Shown here in pieces: positions 33,666-44,620 of a stretch of 62,000 nt of DNA (position 1 is its first letter; each line of letters opens with the position of its first letter). The notes under the pieces were generated by a model. That model worked only from the letters and a program-made list of their open reading frames with translations. It did not search any database and was not told the origin of the DNA. This DNA is from Phoronis australis (Eukaryota > Phoronida > Phoronidae): NCBI GenBank assembly GCA_002633005.1, contig NMRA01000108.1, positions 238,500-300,499 of the forward strand, given 5' to 3'. Both the position numbers and the translations under genes were made by a program.

Positions 33666-33825
33666 AAGTATGTTTCGAAATATCGTGTGTCTTTTAATGA
33701 TGTCTCTTGGTCAGTTATCTTATCAATGCTCTGTTGAATTTTGAACTTTGTTCCGAGGATTTGAACGGAATGGAATAGAGATTGTCAATAACGACAAGTT
33801 TAGTGTTTTCAACAAAAATTGCTAG
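33666..33825 (+). repeat. Direct repeat b
   Basis: Partner of 32355-32515, offset by 1311 bp in the same orientation. The first 25 bases are nearly identical and the rest is roughly three-quarters identical by eye. Confidence 0.7.
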
Positions 33826-34949
33826 TGTAGGCACGAAAAATTCTTTTTCCGAACTAGGCGCAGGTGTTTTATACATTTTTGTCACAAAATAGTTTGGTGA
33901 GACGATATACTGTTGACAATATAGTCAGGTCCAACATACTCCACCATCTGGGCAGTCAAGACGACCACTTTGCTGTTTCTTGGCCACATTTCCGCTGGTG
34001 TCTCAAGCAGATTCAGTCCAGACAGGAAAGATTGAAATCAGTGAGCTTTAACACTGAACAGAGGCGCGAGTTGGCTTCAAATGGCTACAGTCGTAGCTAC
34101 TCCAGCAACGCTGCGATCATAAATTTAAGTGGTATAAAACGTGCGATCAAACTTAAGGTTATCTCAAACCTTATTCACAAAAATTGGCCATTTTAAAAAT
34201 ATTTCACGTGTCTAGCAAAATACCTTGTCTTGATTCTCGGGGAACTTGAAATACAAAATGTATACCGTGTGCGATAAAATAAAGATTGAGCAGAACCACC
34301 TTGGGGAGAGTACGGTACCGTGAATGCACATAATTTCATATTTTTCTTATTTGGTTTTTGTCGCATACTAGTTTACAACATACTATCTGTAACTTTGCGA
34401 TGCATTTTAGTTAACAGTTTGCTTTTTCAAATTGTATTTACTGAAGACATTACATCTTCGTGGCCTTCTCGCACTCGATCTCCCAAAAATAGCTTGAATC
34501 TATCATTCACTGAAGATAAGACGAGAGAATTACACTCTTCTGGGAACGACACGGTTTGTGACTTTGGTAGGTCTTTGATTTGATTTAGTAGCGTTGTTTT
34601 TTATGTTTTAGGTTTTCAAACTTGCGGAACCGACTCTCTAAATTATAATGGCAAAAAACAGGGAAAAGTCAAGCAAGCTCACGACTGGACTCTTTGGTCT
34701 TGCAAGTCAGAGCTTGTTCTATGTTCAGATCGAGTGGAGCTTGTGTAGACTGTGTCGAGGGGGTCGTTTGTCCAGGGGATCGTGAGTCGAGTCGGGTGTG
34801 TGGGTAAAGGGGGTTTTAGAACCATCCTACCGGCTGTCGCTCTCGTGTGAGCTTGTTTAGATGTTTTATACCACAATATCAGAATCGAAAGGCCAATACA
34901 ACCATGTAATAACCCATTTAGTTATTAAACGGCGTTAGATAACATTTTG
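33826..34949. other. No assignable gene
   Basis: An opening at 33864-34196 (+, 110 codons) and one at 34320-34583 (+, hydrophobic start) show no family motif. Either could be an exon, but no consistent gene model could be built. Confidence 0.4.
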
Positions 34950-34954
34950 GAGGG

Positions 34955-35035
34955 AAACCGAGGCCGGTTTCGAACCCCCTCCGCAAGAGTCTCGAGTCGT
35001 CGCCTTTACCACTGCACCAATAAGCACCTGGAGTC
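34955..35035 (-). repeat. tRNA-derived SINE or tRNA pseudogene
   Basis: On the minus strand TGGTGCAGTGGTAAAGGC fits a pol III A box and GGTTCGAAACC fits a B box, about 43 bases apart as in tRNA genes. The T-arm pairs poorly (about two base pairs) and no proper acceptor stem forms, so this is not a functional tRNA. Confidence 0.55.
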
Positions 35036-35507
35036 ATAGAACGGGAAAATGGAATACTTATAAGTGAGCCCGCGCAATAATCGCATGTTCAACAAAGGGC
35101 ATTGCACCGACACGCTGTGAAAAGTAAAACGCATAATTTCCATAAAAACCATATTTTAATTCAGTTAAAATTTATCTCACATTTCTCTCACTTGTAAATC
35201 ATCGATCTCCAATTTGAATGCGGGTATCGTGTCGGCGGGATCCTTTGACTTAGACATTATACTCTGTAAGCAGTGGTAACCTACTTTAGCAGACGATATT
35301 TCCACGGTCGAAGCTTAGTGTGATAAAATGTGTAGTAAGCTACACTAGTTGCTAAAACCTAATTTATAGATTCACTTTATTTCTATTTTGTTTAAATGTT
35401 CAATTGGTTTTAAGTAAAAACATTATTTTAACAAAAATAGCTCGGCTTTTCTTAAAAGGACCTCTGACATGGAAAGTAGTTACAAAGCCGAGACGAGTCG
35501 GGAAAGG
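35036..35507. other. No recognisable feature
   Basis: AT-rich spacer with no motif found. Confidence 0.5.
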
Positions 35508-35717
35508 TAGATCTATTCGTTGCAATGTTTCTCGTTCAGCATGTGGTATAAATAGATTATTATATGTTCTCAATCGTTATCCCCCTTATCTAGAACTCTC
35601 GTGGATTTTGAAGAATTATCACCCTCGGGGCTAACGCCCCTCGGGCGATAATTCTCCAAAATCCACTCGGGCTCTAGATTACGGGGGATAACGACTGAGA
35701 ACATGTAATAATCTATA
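35508..35717 (+). mobile_element. Hairpin-forming MITE-like element, copy 2
   Basis: Inverted arms of about 78 bp (35553-35630 and 35634-35717) run from ATAGATTATTA to the centre CTCGGGG..CCCCTCGGG. They share GTTCTCA(A/G)TCGTTATCCCCC, TCTAGA and GGATTTTG(A/G)AGAATTATC. The sequence matches 10630-10825 both in the hairpin and in a 45-bp left extension (CAATGTTTCTCGTTCAG). The outer ends lie in AT-rich DNA and no clear target duplication could be set. Confidence 0.82.
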
Positions 35718-37070
35718 TTTGTTGGTGACATTTTTTGATGCTGTAGATAATTAGTCTAATTAAAAGCAATGTTATGCAATTTTAGTGACTAGTGTATAAT
35801 TAATTAAACATATTGGTTGTTTACCAAAATTTGTAACCTCCTAGGAGTTCATGGGAAGTGATTCACCACATGTCTGTTACCAGTTGTGGGATGTTTATAA
35901 AAACAATTGTGCCTTGTTTTGCAAGTTGTGTAACTTAAAGTCTTTGAAAACCTGTCAACTTTGGGATGAGGTATTTCCAACAACAACAACAATCTGTTAT
36001 TTGTCCATCGGAATTACTCAACTCTTGATTGTCCTGCACCATAATTGGTAATGACTTGGGTTCATTGCTGGAGTCCAGCAGATTGATTCACAGAATTGTT
36101 TTGGAACCAGCGACTTTGTTCAGAGAATTGTTTTGGAACTAGATGTAGCATTTTTGGAGGAAGTTTGTGGGTTTTCATGTTTTGAACTATCTCGCCCACC
36201 TTTCTTGTGTTCAGTATAAATATTCTGTTAGCTACTTTAGAATTCATATTGCTTGGAGAGAGGCTGCTGCTTGCTTCAAAAATATCACAGATACCCAGCG
36301 TTGGTAAGAGACAACTTTGTTTCTAACTATAAAACTTTGACTTTAGAAACAACTATTCTCAGTTCTTATTTGATTAACTCATAGAAAGTGTTGTAATAGA
36401 AATTGTTGTAACTACAAGTTTCTGCTAACTATTGTTTGCCAAATTGTGAGTTGATATAATATTATTAGATGTGCAATTTTCTGTATTTTAGTATGATGTA
36501 TTTGGTACTTCAATTTGTATTAGATATTGTATTATCTTTATTAATTGTTTCAGGTTTAACCGTATCGTATCATATCGTATCGTATCTTATCATAAATAAA
36601 GTTTATGAGCCAATGTTACGGTATTATTATTATACGCGTGTAAACCGCTGGGTCAACAACAACAACAAGAGAGACATCTAATGTGCGTGTGACTGTGCGC
36701 TACATAATTTATGAGACCACCCTAGCTGCGATGTGACAGACTCTGGAGTATGCTGTCCGTGTCGTAGACTACGTATACGCATAACATATTGCTTTATAGA
36801 ACGCTCAGTGATCCGCTTGCGATATTGTTTTGGAAACAGAATTCTCGACCCTAGCGCCGAAAATGCTCCATCACAATCTATGCCGAGGCTTGGACGACTG
36901 AGGTCAAGAACTAGAACAAGTCCTCTCGTCATTGTTTACCCTTGTAACGTAACTGCAAGCGAGGTGTAGTGTGAAAAGAGCTAGCGTACCCTTTATCGGA
37001 AATAAGGTCATTCAATACTACAACCGTCTTTCAGTCATCGGTCTCTTGTTCAGCTCGTAAACCAAGGAAG
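35718..37070. other. Upstream region of the MGST1-like gene; no gene recognised
   Basis: A local duplication of CAGAATTGTTTTGGAAC lies near 36091 and 36122. A degenerate (CGTAT)n-type run is at 36559-36592 and an (AAC)n run near 36655-36668. A CTTTCAG at 37028-37034 could be an acceptor for a 5' UTR exon. No TATA box is evident near 37071. Confidence 0.45.
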
Positions 37071-38987
37071 ATGGATAGCTTGTATACTCTGGAGAATGGG
37101 GTTTTCTCAGCCTTCGTGTTTTATGCTGCCGTTATATTGTTGAAGATGGCATTCATGACGTTTTTGACATCATTTCACAGATTAACGAAGAAGGCAAGTG
37201 GTGGTTAATTAGGTCAGTTTATACGGCGATGCACCGTATCGACTTTGCCCACAAGAGAACTGGATGAAAACTATTTATTGGCTTAAATGCACAGTAGGCC
37301 TGTCATTCATGGCCGGCGCACCATAGGGGGCTGGGGGGAGTCGGGGACTATAGCCCTCTCTTATTTCAGTGCTTCGCCCCCTATGCCGCACTCTGATGGC
37401 ACCATGGGCATTTGATACATAGATGCCAGCGCAAGGTGGGCTCAACACATTCATTGCCTGTCTTAATACACGTACGTTAGTGACGTGGCTTTCGTTTGCT
37501 TGAAGACTACACACTACTGTAGGTGTACGCTGTCAACAGGTAGAGAGACTGTCTCGTCAACGAGCCAGCTCACATGCTAAATATCAGTGGCGGATTTAGA
37601 TGGGGGCCATGCCCCCCCCCCCCTAAAATTCCCTTAGGCAGGTCGGGGGTGCGAATAGTCTGTCAGGCAAAATCCTGGCTAATATTCTGCCCTGGCCCCT
37701 CCCCCTAACTCAAAATTCTGGATCCGCCCTGAACATGTCGTGGAAATCGAGTCCGCTCGAAAATATATAGTTGGGTAACGGTACATCATGTTTTTCAAGA
37801 AATTGAATTAATGCAGAACAGCATAAATGGTCGCTTGGCATTGCTTTTGATACCGGTATTACAACAAAATGTCATGCTGTTTTCGTCGGCTTTTAAGTCT
37901 CAGCTATATTTGGCTGAAGGCATGACCTGATGAGCAACACCAGCGAATGCTCGAGGCTTCAATTTAGCAATGCTTAGTTAATAGTAAATACTGAACTGGT
38001 ATATCTCATTGAGAAATGATGAAATGCGGTGATGAGCACGACATGACATTTCACTACAGAAGCTAATGTATGGGTTTGAAAAATGTGGCATACTTTGAAC
38101 CCTACTCGAAATCACCTGCATGGGCGGTTTATCTTAAGGTTGCACATTTTGCAGAGCCAGATGGCGGACTACCGTGACGCCGTTGTCTTCTATTCCAGCT
38201 CACGGTAATGTCACCTATATGACCACAAACTAGATCGGTTTTTGTTTTCGAAAATAAAAAACCCTATAAGGCCATAAAATCTTCTATCAATAACGCGATT
38301 GCGTCACATGAATTGCAGGTCTTTGCTCAACCAGAGGATGCGAAGGGGATCGATCCAAAAGTCAGTAAAGTTTCGCTAAATGACCCTGATGTCGAGAGGG
38401 CACGACGGTAGGCGTATTTCATAAGTAGTCCCACACCTATCCAAACGCAGACACGGTACCATAAATGATGACAGGCGCAGATACAGCGAGCCCAGAAGGT
38501 CCGACCCCCCGCTTGCTCAATGTTGTCTGTATTCACGCAGATGACCTAAGTGCGTAGTCAGCAGAGAGGTCAGGCTTATCAAGGCTTGTTATTTTGTGTT
38601 TAACGGTTTATGTGATACCTGAGAGAACAAATGTTTTCCTGTGCGTACTTAAATAAGAACTAAATTCATCTCACAGTTGTATAAAACACGATCGCCTATT
38701 TTGTAAATCCGCATGTCAATGGTAAATTGAATCTTTTATGTTTCAGGGGACACCTAAATGATTTGGAAAACATCCCGCTATTCATTCTGCTGGGTCTACT
38801 CTACGTCGCAACTAATCCGACCCTAAGTGTAGCCATTTGGCACTTCCGGTTGTTCGTTGGCGCAAGGGTGGTGCACACAATTGCTCAGCAGTTTCTGCAA
38901 GTGCTGATGTTGCGTAGTATGTCGTTCTTCGTTGGAATGGTCGTGTGCTGTTCGATGCTCTTCCAAATCATAACAGCTACATGCTAG
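37071..38987 (+). CDS. Microsomal glutathione S-transferase 1-like, three coding exons
   Basis: The gene encodes an MAPEG-family membrane enzyme that conjugates glutathione to lipophilic electrophiles and reduces lipid hydroperoxides in ER and outer mitochondrial membranes. Exon 1 (37071-37193) encodes 41 residues with the first membrane helix and FHRLTKK. Exon 2 (38319-38407) starts VFAQPEDAKG and ends DVERAR. Exon 3 (38747-38987) begins GHLNDLENIPLF and carries WHFRLFVGARVVHTIA and LRSMSFFVGM. Phases agree and the product is 150 residues (human MGST1 has 155). Conserved R, H, N and E of the RxHLNDLEN loop and later arginines are kept. The cysteine after PED, known in mammals for activation by thiol reagents, is alanine here. 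ATG context is strong (GAAGATGG). Intron 1 seems to use a GC donor; intron 2 (38408-38746) is GT-AG. I use no symbol because orthology within the family is not settled. Confidence 0.93.
37308..37388 (+). mobile_element. Short TIR repeat, family D, copy 1
   Basis: It matches 44547-44620: CATGG.CGGCGCACCAT, GGGGGCTGG, ACTATAGC, CTTATTTCAGT and CGCC....ATGCCG. The ends are imperfect inverted repeats (CATGGSCGGCGCA against CATGGGCGACGCA in the second copy). No target duplication is evident. Confidence 0.65.
37585..37731 (+). mobile_element. 147-bp MITE, family B, copy 2
   Basis: It begins CAGTGGCGGATTTAGATGG and ends TTCTGGATCCGCCCTG, an inverted pair of hAT-like form. The flanks AATAT (37580-37584) and AACAT (37732-37736) agree at four of five bases. 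Its inverted relative is 19921-20073. Confidence 0.82.
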
Positions 38988-40289
38988 AGCATGTAACAGA
39001 CTTCTTTTGTAAAATTGAAAGTTGGTTATAGATTGGTACTTTGGTGATAGTTTCATATCAGATAATTTTCTGCCCAGTCCCATGGGCTATTTTGAATAGT
39101 GAACAAAGCTTGTGTTTTGCCATATTGCTTTTGCTTTCTCTGAAGTGATGAGATTGTTGCCATTTGGTACCTTATGGCGGACGTTACGCCCAAGAGGACA
39201 TGAACGAAACGTAGTTTCACTTCCTTGCCGGGGTGCCGAGCATAGTTTATCTAACATTTTCCTAGGCCTTTCCATTAACTCTCTTAAGGGCAAGACAAGA
39301 GATTGCAAACAGATCAGTTTGATTTTAAAGACACGCCAACTAGTGCCCATACGCTTAAATAAAAGTGAAATTATTCATGAAAAGTTTTATCTCACCAATT
39401 ATTTAATTACTCCGTTTAGAAATTTTAAATGAGAGTTTCTGCAATCAAGTTATTGAATTGGCTAAAATCGTTTTCAGTATGAAATCATCAAATCCCCCAT
39501 CCAGACAGTCTCACAAGCAGCCAAACAGGTTTTTGAAGAGAATTGCTATTTCAACGACGAAACTATAATTAATTCAGAATGTTTCATTTCAGTTGTCTGT
39601 TGCCTTTTTACAAACATATTGCTATTGTTTCTGAACTTGTATCAGTGTATCAGATAATTGGTTTTACTTTTCAAATTAATTGAAGAAGTCCCTTAGCCGA
39701 TCATTGCTCGTAACTGAGAGGGTGCATTTTTGTAAGTACATCAAGAGTCTCGGTTATTAATTGGGGATAGATGTCATGAAAATCAAAAGCGTGCTGTTGG
39801 CAGATGTGTGTAGTGTCGATTTGTTCATTTGGTATGGGTTTCGTGACCAAGCGCCTGATTATTAGGCCTACAGCATACATAAAATCGAATTTCATTGACC
39901 TTTTCGCAAAGAAAGTAAATCTAGCCATGTATTTACAAACATTATACAAGCAACTTACTCAGTGAATATCGCTATTATGAAATTAATTGAGCTCGACCAA
40001 AATCCAATTATCCTATTTCTGTTTTCGTATATGACAAGATACTACGATTGTCACAGCGCCACCTCTGGAGAAACATTGGGAAAAAAGTGTAGCGGTGAAC
40101 TTCTTGCGGCGAGCACTCTTCGCATATAGAATGGAAATATCGTCATTACTTAAAGCTCAATCCCGAAATTCAAATTTCAGCATCGACGATAAATGACTTA
40201 AGGTTATGCTTGATCCTAGAAAAATGTCCAATTTTGATCAAATTCTGTACATCATATCACATAAATCACAGGTCGGATTCACAGGAGAC
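38988..40289. other. 3' flank of the MGST1-like gene; no gene recognised
   Basis: The first AATAAA downstream of the stop lies at 39358-39363 and could end the transcript with a UTR of about 390 bases. The 106-codon opening at 39112-39432 overlaps this and has no motif. Confidence 0.45.
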
Positions 40290-40395
40290 TTTCAGATGCT
40301 GTTCTCAATGTACTGTTCTCCAAAACGCTGTTCGAAATTGTTTTTTAAATGCTGTACTTTTGTACGAGGGGCTATCAAAAATAGGACTCACGTGT
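40290..40395 (+). repeat. Dispersed repeat family E, copy 1
   Basis: It shares CTTTCAGATGCT, GT(A/T)CTTCTC.CCAAAACGCTGTT-like text, AAATGCT..ACTTTTG and AGGGGCTATCAAAA with 53255-53360, and more weakly with 44340-44440. No ends or coding are visible. Confidence 0.6.
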
Positions 40396-43300
40396 ATATG
40401 ATTTTTATTAAATTTACTAAATAAAGGTTGTTCACGTGACCTTATTAACGGTAAATTGTTATAAAGTGGCGGCCTTTTTGGTACACGAGTAAGTTTACGC
40501 GCCTGCTCGCGAAGTATTCGCGAGATTTGCGTGGTCTTTCATGATTTTGCTTTCGTTTGGATGATGAACGTGCTCTACGGAGCGCAGCGATGATATTCAC
40601 CCTGCTGACGATAGTTTGCACTATGTCCACGAAAATCTACATTTTTACAGACAATCATGTTTCGGGAACATGCAGCACGCCACTGCTAAAACGGAACTTT
40701 GCTCCGTGGACACAGAAATCGCTAGAACGCAACACGCAAAGACCAAGCATGATCTAGCGAGAAATCGCCATGCGTTAGAAGCGAAACAAGTGACGACACT
40801 AACTTTTCGCGCAAGTGTCTTGCCGCTGTATTAGACGCAGCTGTGGTTAAATGAACCTAATTAGTGAGAAAGACTCGCCAGTATATCGGTAAGAGACTGA
40901 GTGGAACGCTCCGAAGCCATTGGTCATGAGTTTGTTTGTCGCTCACTTTCTTGAATCAAACGGTACATGTATGCGTCAACTACGTACAGTCCGTGAAATA
41001 AATTTCACTGTGAGAAAAATGACAACAAACCCGAGCAATAGTCGTGAATACTCGTTATTCAATGAAAGGAATCACTGGATTCGTGCTACGACTGATTTTC
41101 AGTCTGATTGTAACGATAACATTTTTAAAAAATGCGATTTTAGGCCGACAATGGCTACGAAATAACTGAATTGCTCAATCGTTTCACGTAAAGCCAAAGT
41201 ACGTTCCAGGACTTTTGGAGAAAGTGATGCCCTATAGCAGATTACAATTTCGATTGGAAGTTTATACAAACATACCTTTACATTTTTTCATTACTCAAGT
41301 GAAGCCAATACAATACTCCAGAATAATTTAAAAATCTAAAACAATTTTGCCAGATGATGCTACGTCTTCAATAAAAATAACTGTATCACCTGCATATTGT
41401 GCAATTTTAATTTCGTGACGTAATTTCTGCACACAGTGCGAACAGTGGACTTGATACTGGCTCGCAATACACGGTTTACGCACCCAAAAAACGAGAATGA
41501 CAGCCAGACATCGACCTGCAAACTCTGCCCTGCACTTCAGTAAGCCGAGTAGGACCCCTGAGTTCGTGAACCGTGTTTTTTTATGTGCAGGCCCAAGTTC
41601 GTGGGACTGTCAACTGAGTTCACATGTGCGTGAGTCGTGTTATTCTGGTAGCCTGCAGTACTGGTTCCGAGACAATATTCGATATTGTTGAGTACACAAT
41701 ATCGTCACCAGCAACTAACGTATCTTATCAGGAACCGTTTGACCAACAAAAGGTTTTAGTGACTGATAACGTGTCACGGTGTATTTTTGCCGAGATAGAA
41801 CCTAAGGGCTCCTCGAAAACGGCAGAGAACGACTTCTGTTACGCAATGTAAGCACGGAGGCGCTGAAGGGTGTCATTGACCTTCATACCGATTGCGTGAC
41901 ATACGCAATATACACAAAGGCTTACGGGATTCATGATAGCGGTCATACCAAGTAGCACTGCCAGCAAACGTAGATAGATACGATTTAAGAATTAAGAATT
42001 AAAACCGATGTTTGATTTCCCGCTTCCCAGTTCCCGGAAAAGAAGAATCAGTCATGTAATTATACGCGCATCTCAGTACCGGTTTAATTTATAGAAATTG
42101 TCTCAGTAACTAACAGTTATGCTTATATTCGCAGAGAATTTTCACTGTTGCTCAAATTATTTTCAGAAATAGTTGTATAGAGCGCCAGACGAAATTTCTT
42201 ACTTAAATTCGCTTCTCATCAAATAGACCCCAATTCACTATACATGTATAGTGGTGACGCAGCCAAGTCAGTTTATATCGTAAGTTCGCGTAGATAGCAA
42301 GCCTCTGTCAAAACTATCCACCAGCTAACCGAGCAGATGTAACACTTTGATTAGATATCTAGAGAGACAAATATTTTCTTGGACGAGAACGCATCGGTTT
42401 TTTGTCACCCGTAAAAGAACTCAATTATGAAAGCTATTCTTCGAGGGGTTTTATCACAAATGAAACGTTTACACATTGTGTAAAACGTGCTCTTTATTAA
42501 TTACTGCTTGACCCTTAATATTTGTCTAAAGGCATCTTTATATGCCCACCTTGCGAATTATTTAGGTTGTCTTCAATAAATTTCAACTACGCGGCAAATC
42601 TTAATTGGCTGTTTTCACGAGGTTCTTCAACTTTTTGCTCCATTGGCAGCCTTATTGATAACCGATGTCTTTTCAGTCACAGTAATATGTGTGGCGCTTC
42701 GCATGAAAGTAAAAACTCGAAATTTCAAGTTCAGACTCGAACTTGTTGCCAGCAAAATGTAGCTTTAGTTAACGAAGGAAAGAGATGTTATCGTTCGTTT
42801 TTTTCACGGCAGAAAACGCTTTTCCGGGATTGTTGTATTACGAAGGCTTCTTGAACGATTAGCTTTGACAAGAGCTATAAAACAACAGAATCCGTTGTGT
42901 TTTGTGGTAACATTATAATCCTCGCCGTTGAAACTAGTGTCATTAGCATTTAAATAGGACTCTATTACTAAACGCGTGGGATTGACCGCTCGGCGGCAAA
43001 CCGTGCGGATTCCACGTTACTGCTACATGTAGTTTCTGAAAAATTACTTTTCTGGCCAAGAACGTCTCTCAAAGTCAGTACAACATATGCACTTAGTATT
43101 ACTATTGTTATCGTGCATCCGTCAGGATATTTGTGTCCCGTTGTCTTACAAGTTACTGATCATTAGCCGGAGAAGCTAATCACCAAGCACGTAGCTCACT
43201 TCGCCCTCATGAGGTGCGTTTGGGCTAGTAAGGTAAAAGAAATTGGAAGTGTTGTAGAATATTCACCCAATGAGTTTCCCGAGACAAACGGCACACTGGT

Positions 43301-43910
43301 TGAAATATCTACTTGGCGTTTGTGCTATTTCATGTATTTGAGCTACCGGTATGTGCCTAGTTTAGCGACGTATGATGCAGCTAGATTGGCACATGGCTCG
43401 TCGTCTGCTCCAGGCTCAACGATTCTTTAGCGCTGTAGTGCAACAAGTATCAAGTCAATATTTACTGAATACCTCGGGCTGACACTGTGCCGTTCGAGTT
43501 TATTGTTACTCGGACAAAGGCTTCGTCGACAATATATGAGTGTCAACAGAGAAGTTCAACATAATGAGATAAAGCGCAACCAGTTTATATTTTAGGAAAC
43601 CTCCGATTGATCAGGTGAGTACACACAGATCTGTCTGTTCTACATTGGATTTTGTAAAATCTCAGGGTGAAATTTATTTAAAATGGCTATACACTTTTGA
43701 CTCAGACTACTATAACAGTTCGAAACGGTCTAAAAATTTCCTTAGTCAAATTAGATAGGATTTCTGGGCTTGGGAATTGTTGGCAATTCGTCGTCGCTTG
43801 AGACCAAACTCTACAAGTTGACTGGCTGTTACGACGGGTCGCCATGCGCCGAGCATGGTCCCAAGATATAAGGAATTTACTTTTTTTCTAAGTCGTCACC
43901 CGAGTTAGGA
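40396..43910. other. No assignable gene
   Basis: Several openings of 60-110 codons (for example 40920-41165 and 42522-42854, both +) have no signal peptide, membrane pattern or domain I recognise. Confidence 0.45.
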
Positions 43911-44071
43911 AGAAATTGCAGGTGGTCTGGTATGGTGTTGTACCAGACGTGCGTAGCCTGCTCAGGTGGGCCCACTGAACTGATCACCTGGAACCATTTT
44001 TAGGCTTTATTGATAGTTTTAAAAAACCGAGCCGAGGAGCTAGAGACCTGACTCAAGGGTCTCGCAATGTG

Positions 44072-44150
44072 CCCCAGTGGAAATCGAACCTACGACTTTG
44101 AATAAAGGAAGCAGCTAGACACCTGTCCCACTTGGCTACACTGATTCCTC
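44072..44150 (-). repeat. tRNA-derived SINE head
   Basis: On the minus strand TAGCCAAGTGGG is a perfect A-box match and GGTTCGATTTCC a B-box match, 48 bases apart. The arms do not fold as a working tRNA. Adjacent 43930-44060 holds two short hairpins (GTCTGGTA..TACCAGAC and CAGGTG..CACCTG) that could be part of a SINE body. Confidence 0.6.
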
Positions 44151-44339
44151 CGTCACACGTGAGAAGAGCACGTTGAATTTTGTAGCAGTAAGTGATCCAA
44201 CAAACTTCAGTTTCTTCAACGAAAGATCGTATAACCGCTTTAAGGTTACGCATAATCCCAGAAAAAAAATCTCCAGTTTGTTAACTTAGGACGTTCAGAT
44301 ACCTCAGAAGTAACCAATCATATTCAACTGAAACATTTA

Positions 44340-44440
44340 AATAGTACTCTGCTTTTCGCACCGTTCTTGAGAACGCTGCTATGAAATGTTTTTTCAAATC
44401 CTCCACTTTTGCATGAGATCCTATTTGAAACAGGGCTCGG
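44340..44440 (+). repeat. Dispersed repeat family E, weak copy
   Basis: AAATGTTTTTTCAAATCCTCC followed by ACTTTTGCA and ATCCTATTTGAAA resembles 40290-40395 and 53255-53360 in the same order and orientation. Confidence 0.45.
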
Positions 44441-44546
44441 GATTTTCATGAAAACATTCAAAAGTTGCTAAAAACGAGAACGAAAGGAGATTACGAAAAT
44501 ATGACGGCGTTTTTGAAATTTCATTTATCGCGTTATTGACAATACT

Positions 44547-44620
44547 CATGGGCGGCGCACCATTGGGGGCTGGTAGGACTATAGCTCCCCACTTATTTCA
44601 GTACTGCGTCGCCCATGCCG
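44547..44620 (+). mobile_element. Short TIR repeat, family D, copy 2
   Basis: Ends CATGGGCGGCGCA and TGCGTCGCCCATG pair as inverted repeats with one mismatch; CCG follows in both copies. At 71-74 bp it is very short for a transposon, so it may be the residue of a longer element. Confidence 0.65.

Larger units (their letters stand above)
37194..38318 (+). other. Intron 1 of the MGST1-like gene, apparent GC-AG
   Basis: Exon 1 ends AAG and the intron begins GCAAGT, the standard form of the minor GC-AG class, ending AATTGCAG before GTCTTTGCT. Phase 0 joins TKK to VFAQPED, the same place as in vertebrate MGST1. No GT donor near the boundary preserves the protein. The intron holds two small transposon-like insertions (37308-37388 and 37585-37731). 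Confidence 0.8.

Noticed and set aside
37928-37955. CTGATGAG...CGAA resembling a hammerhead ribozyme core
   Set aside because: The bases between cannot form stem II and the GAAA core is incomplete.
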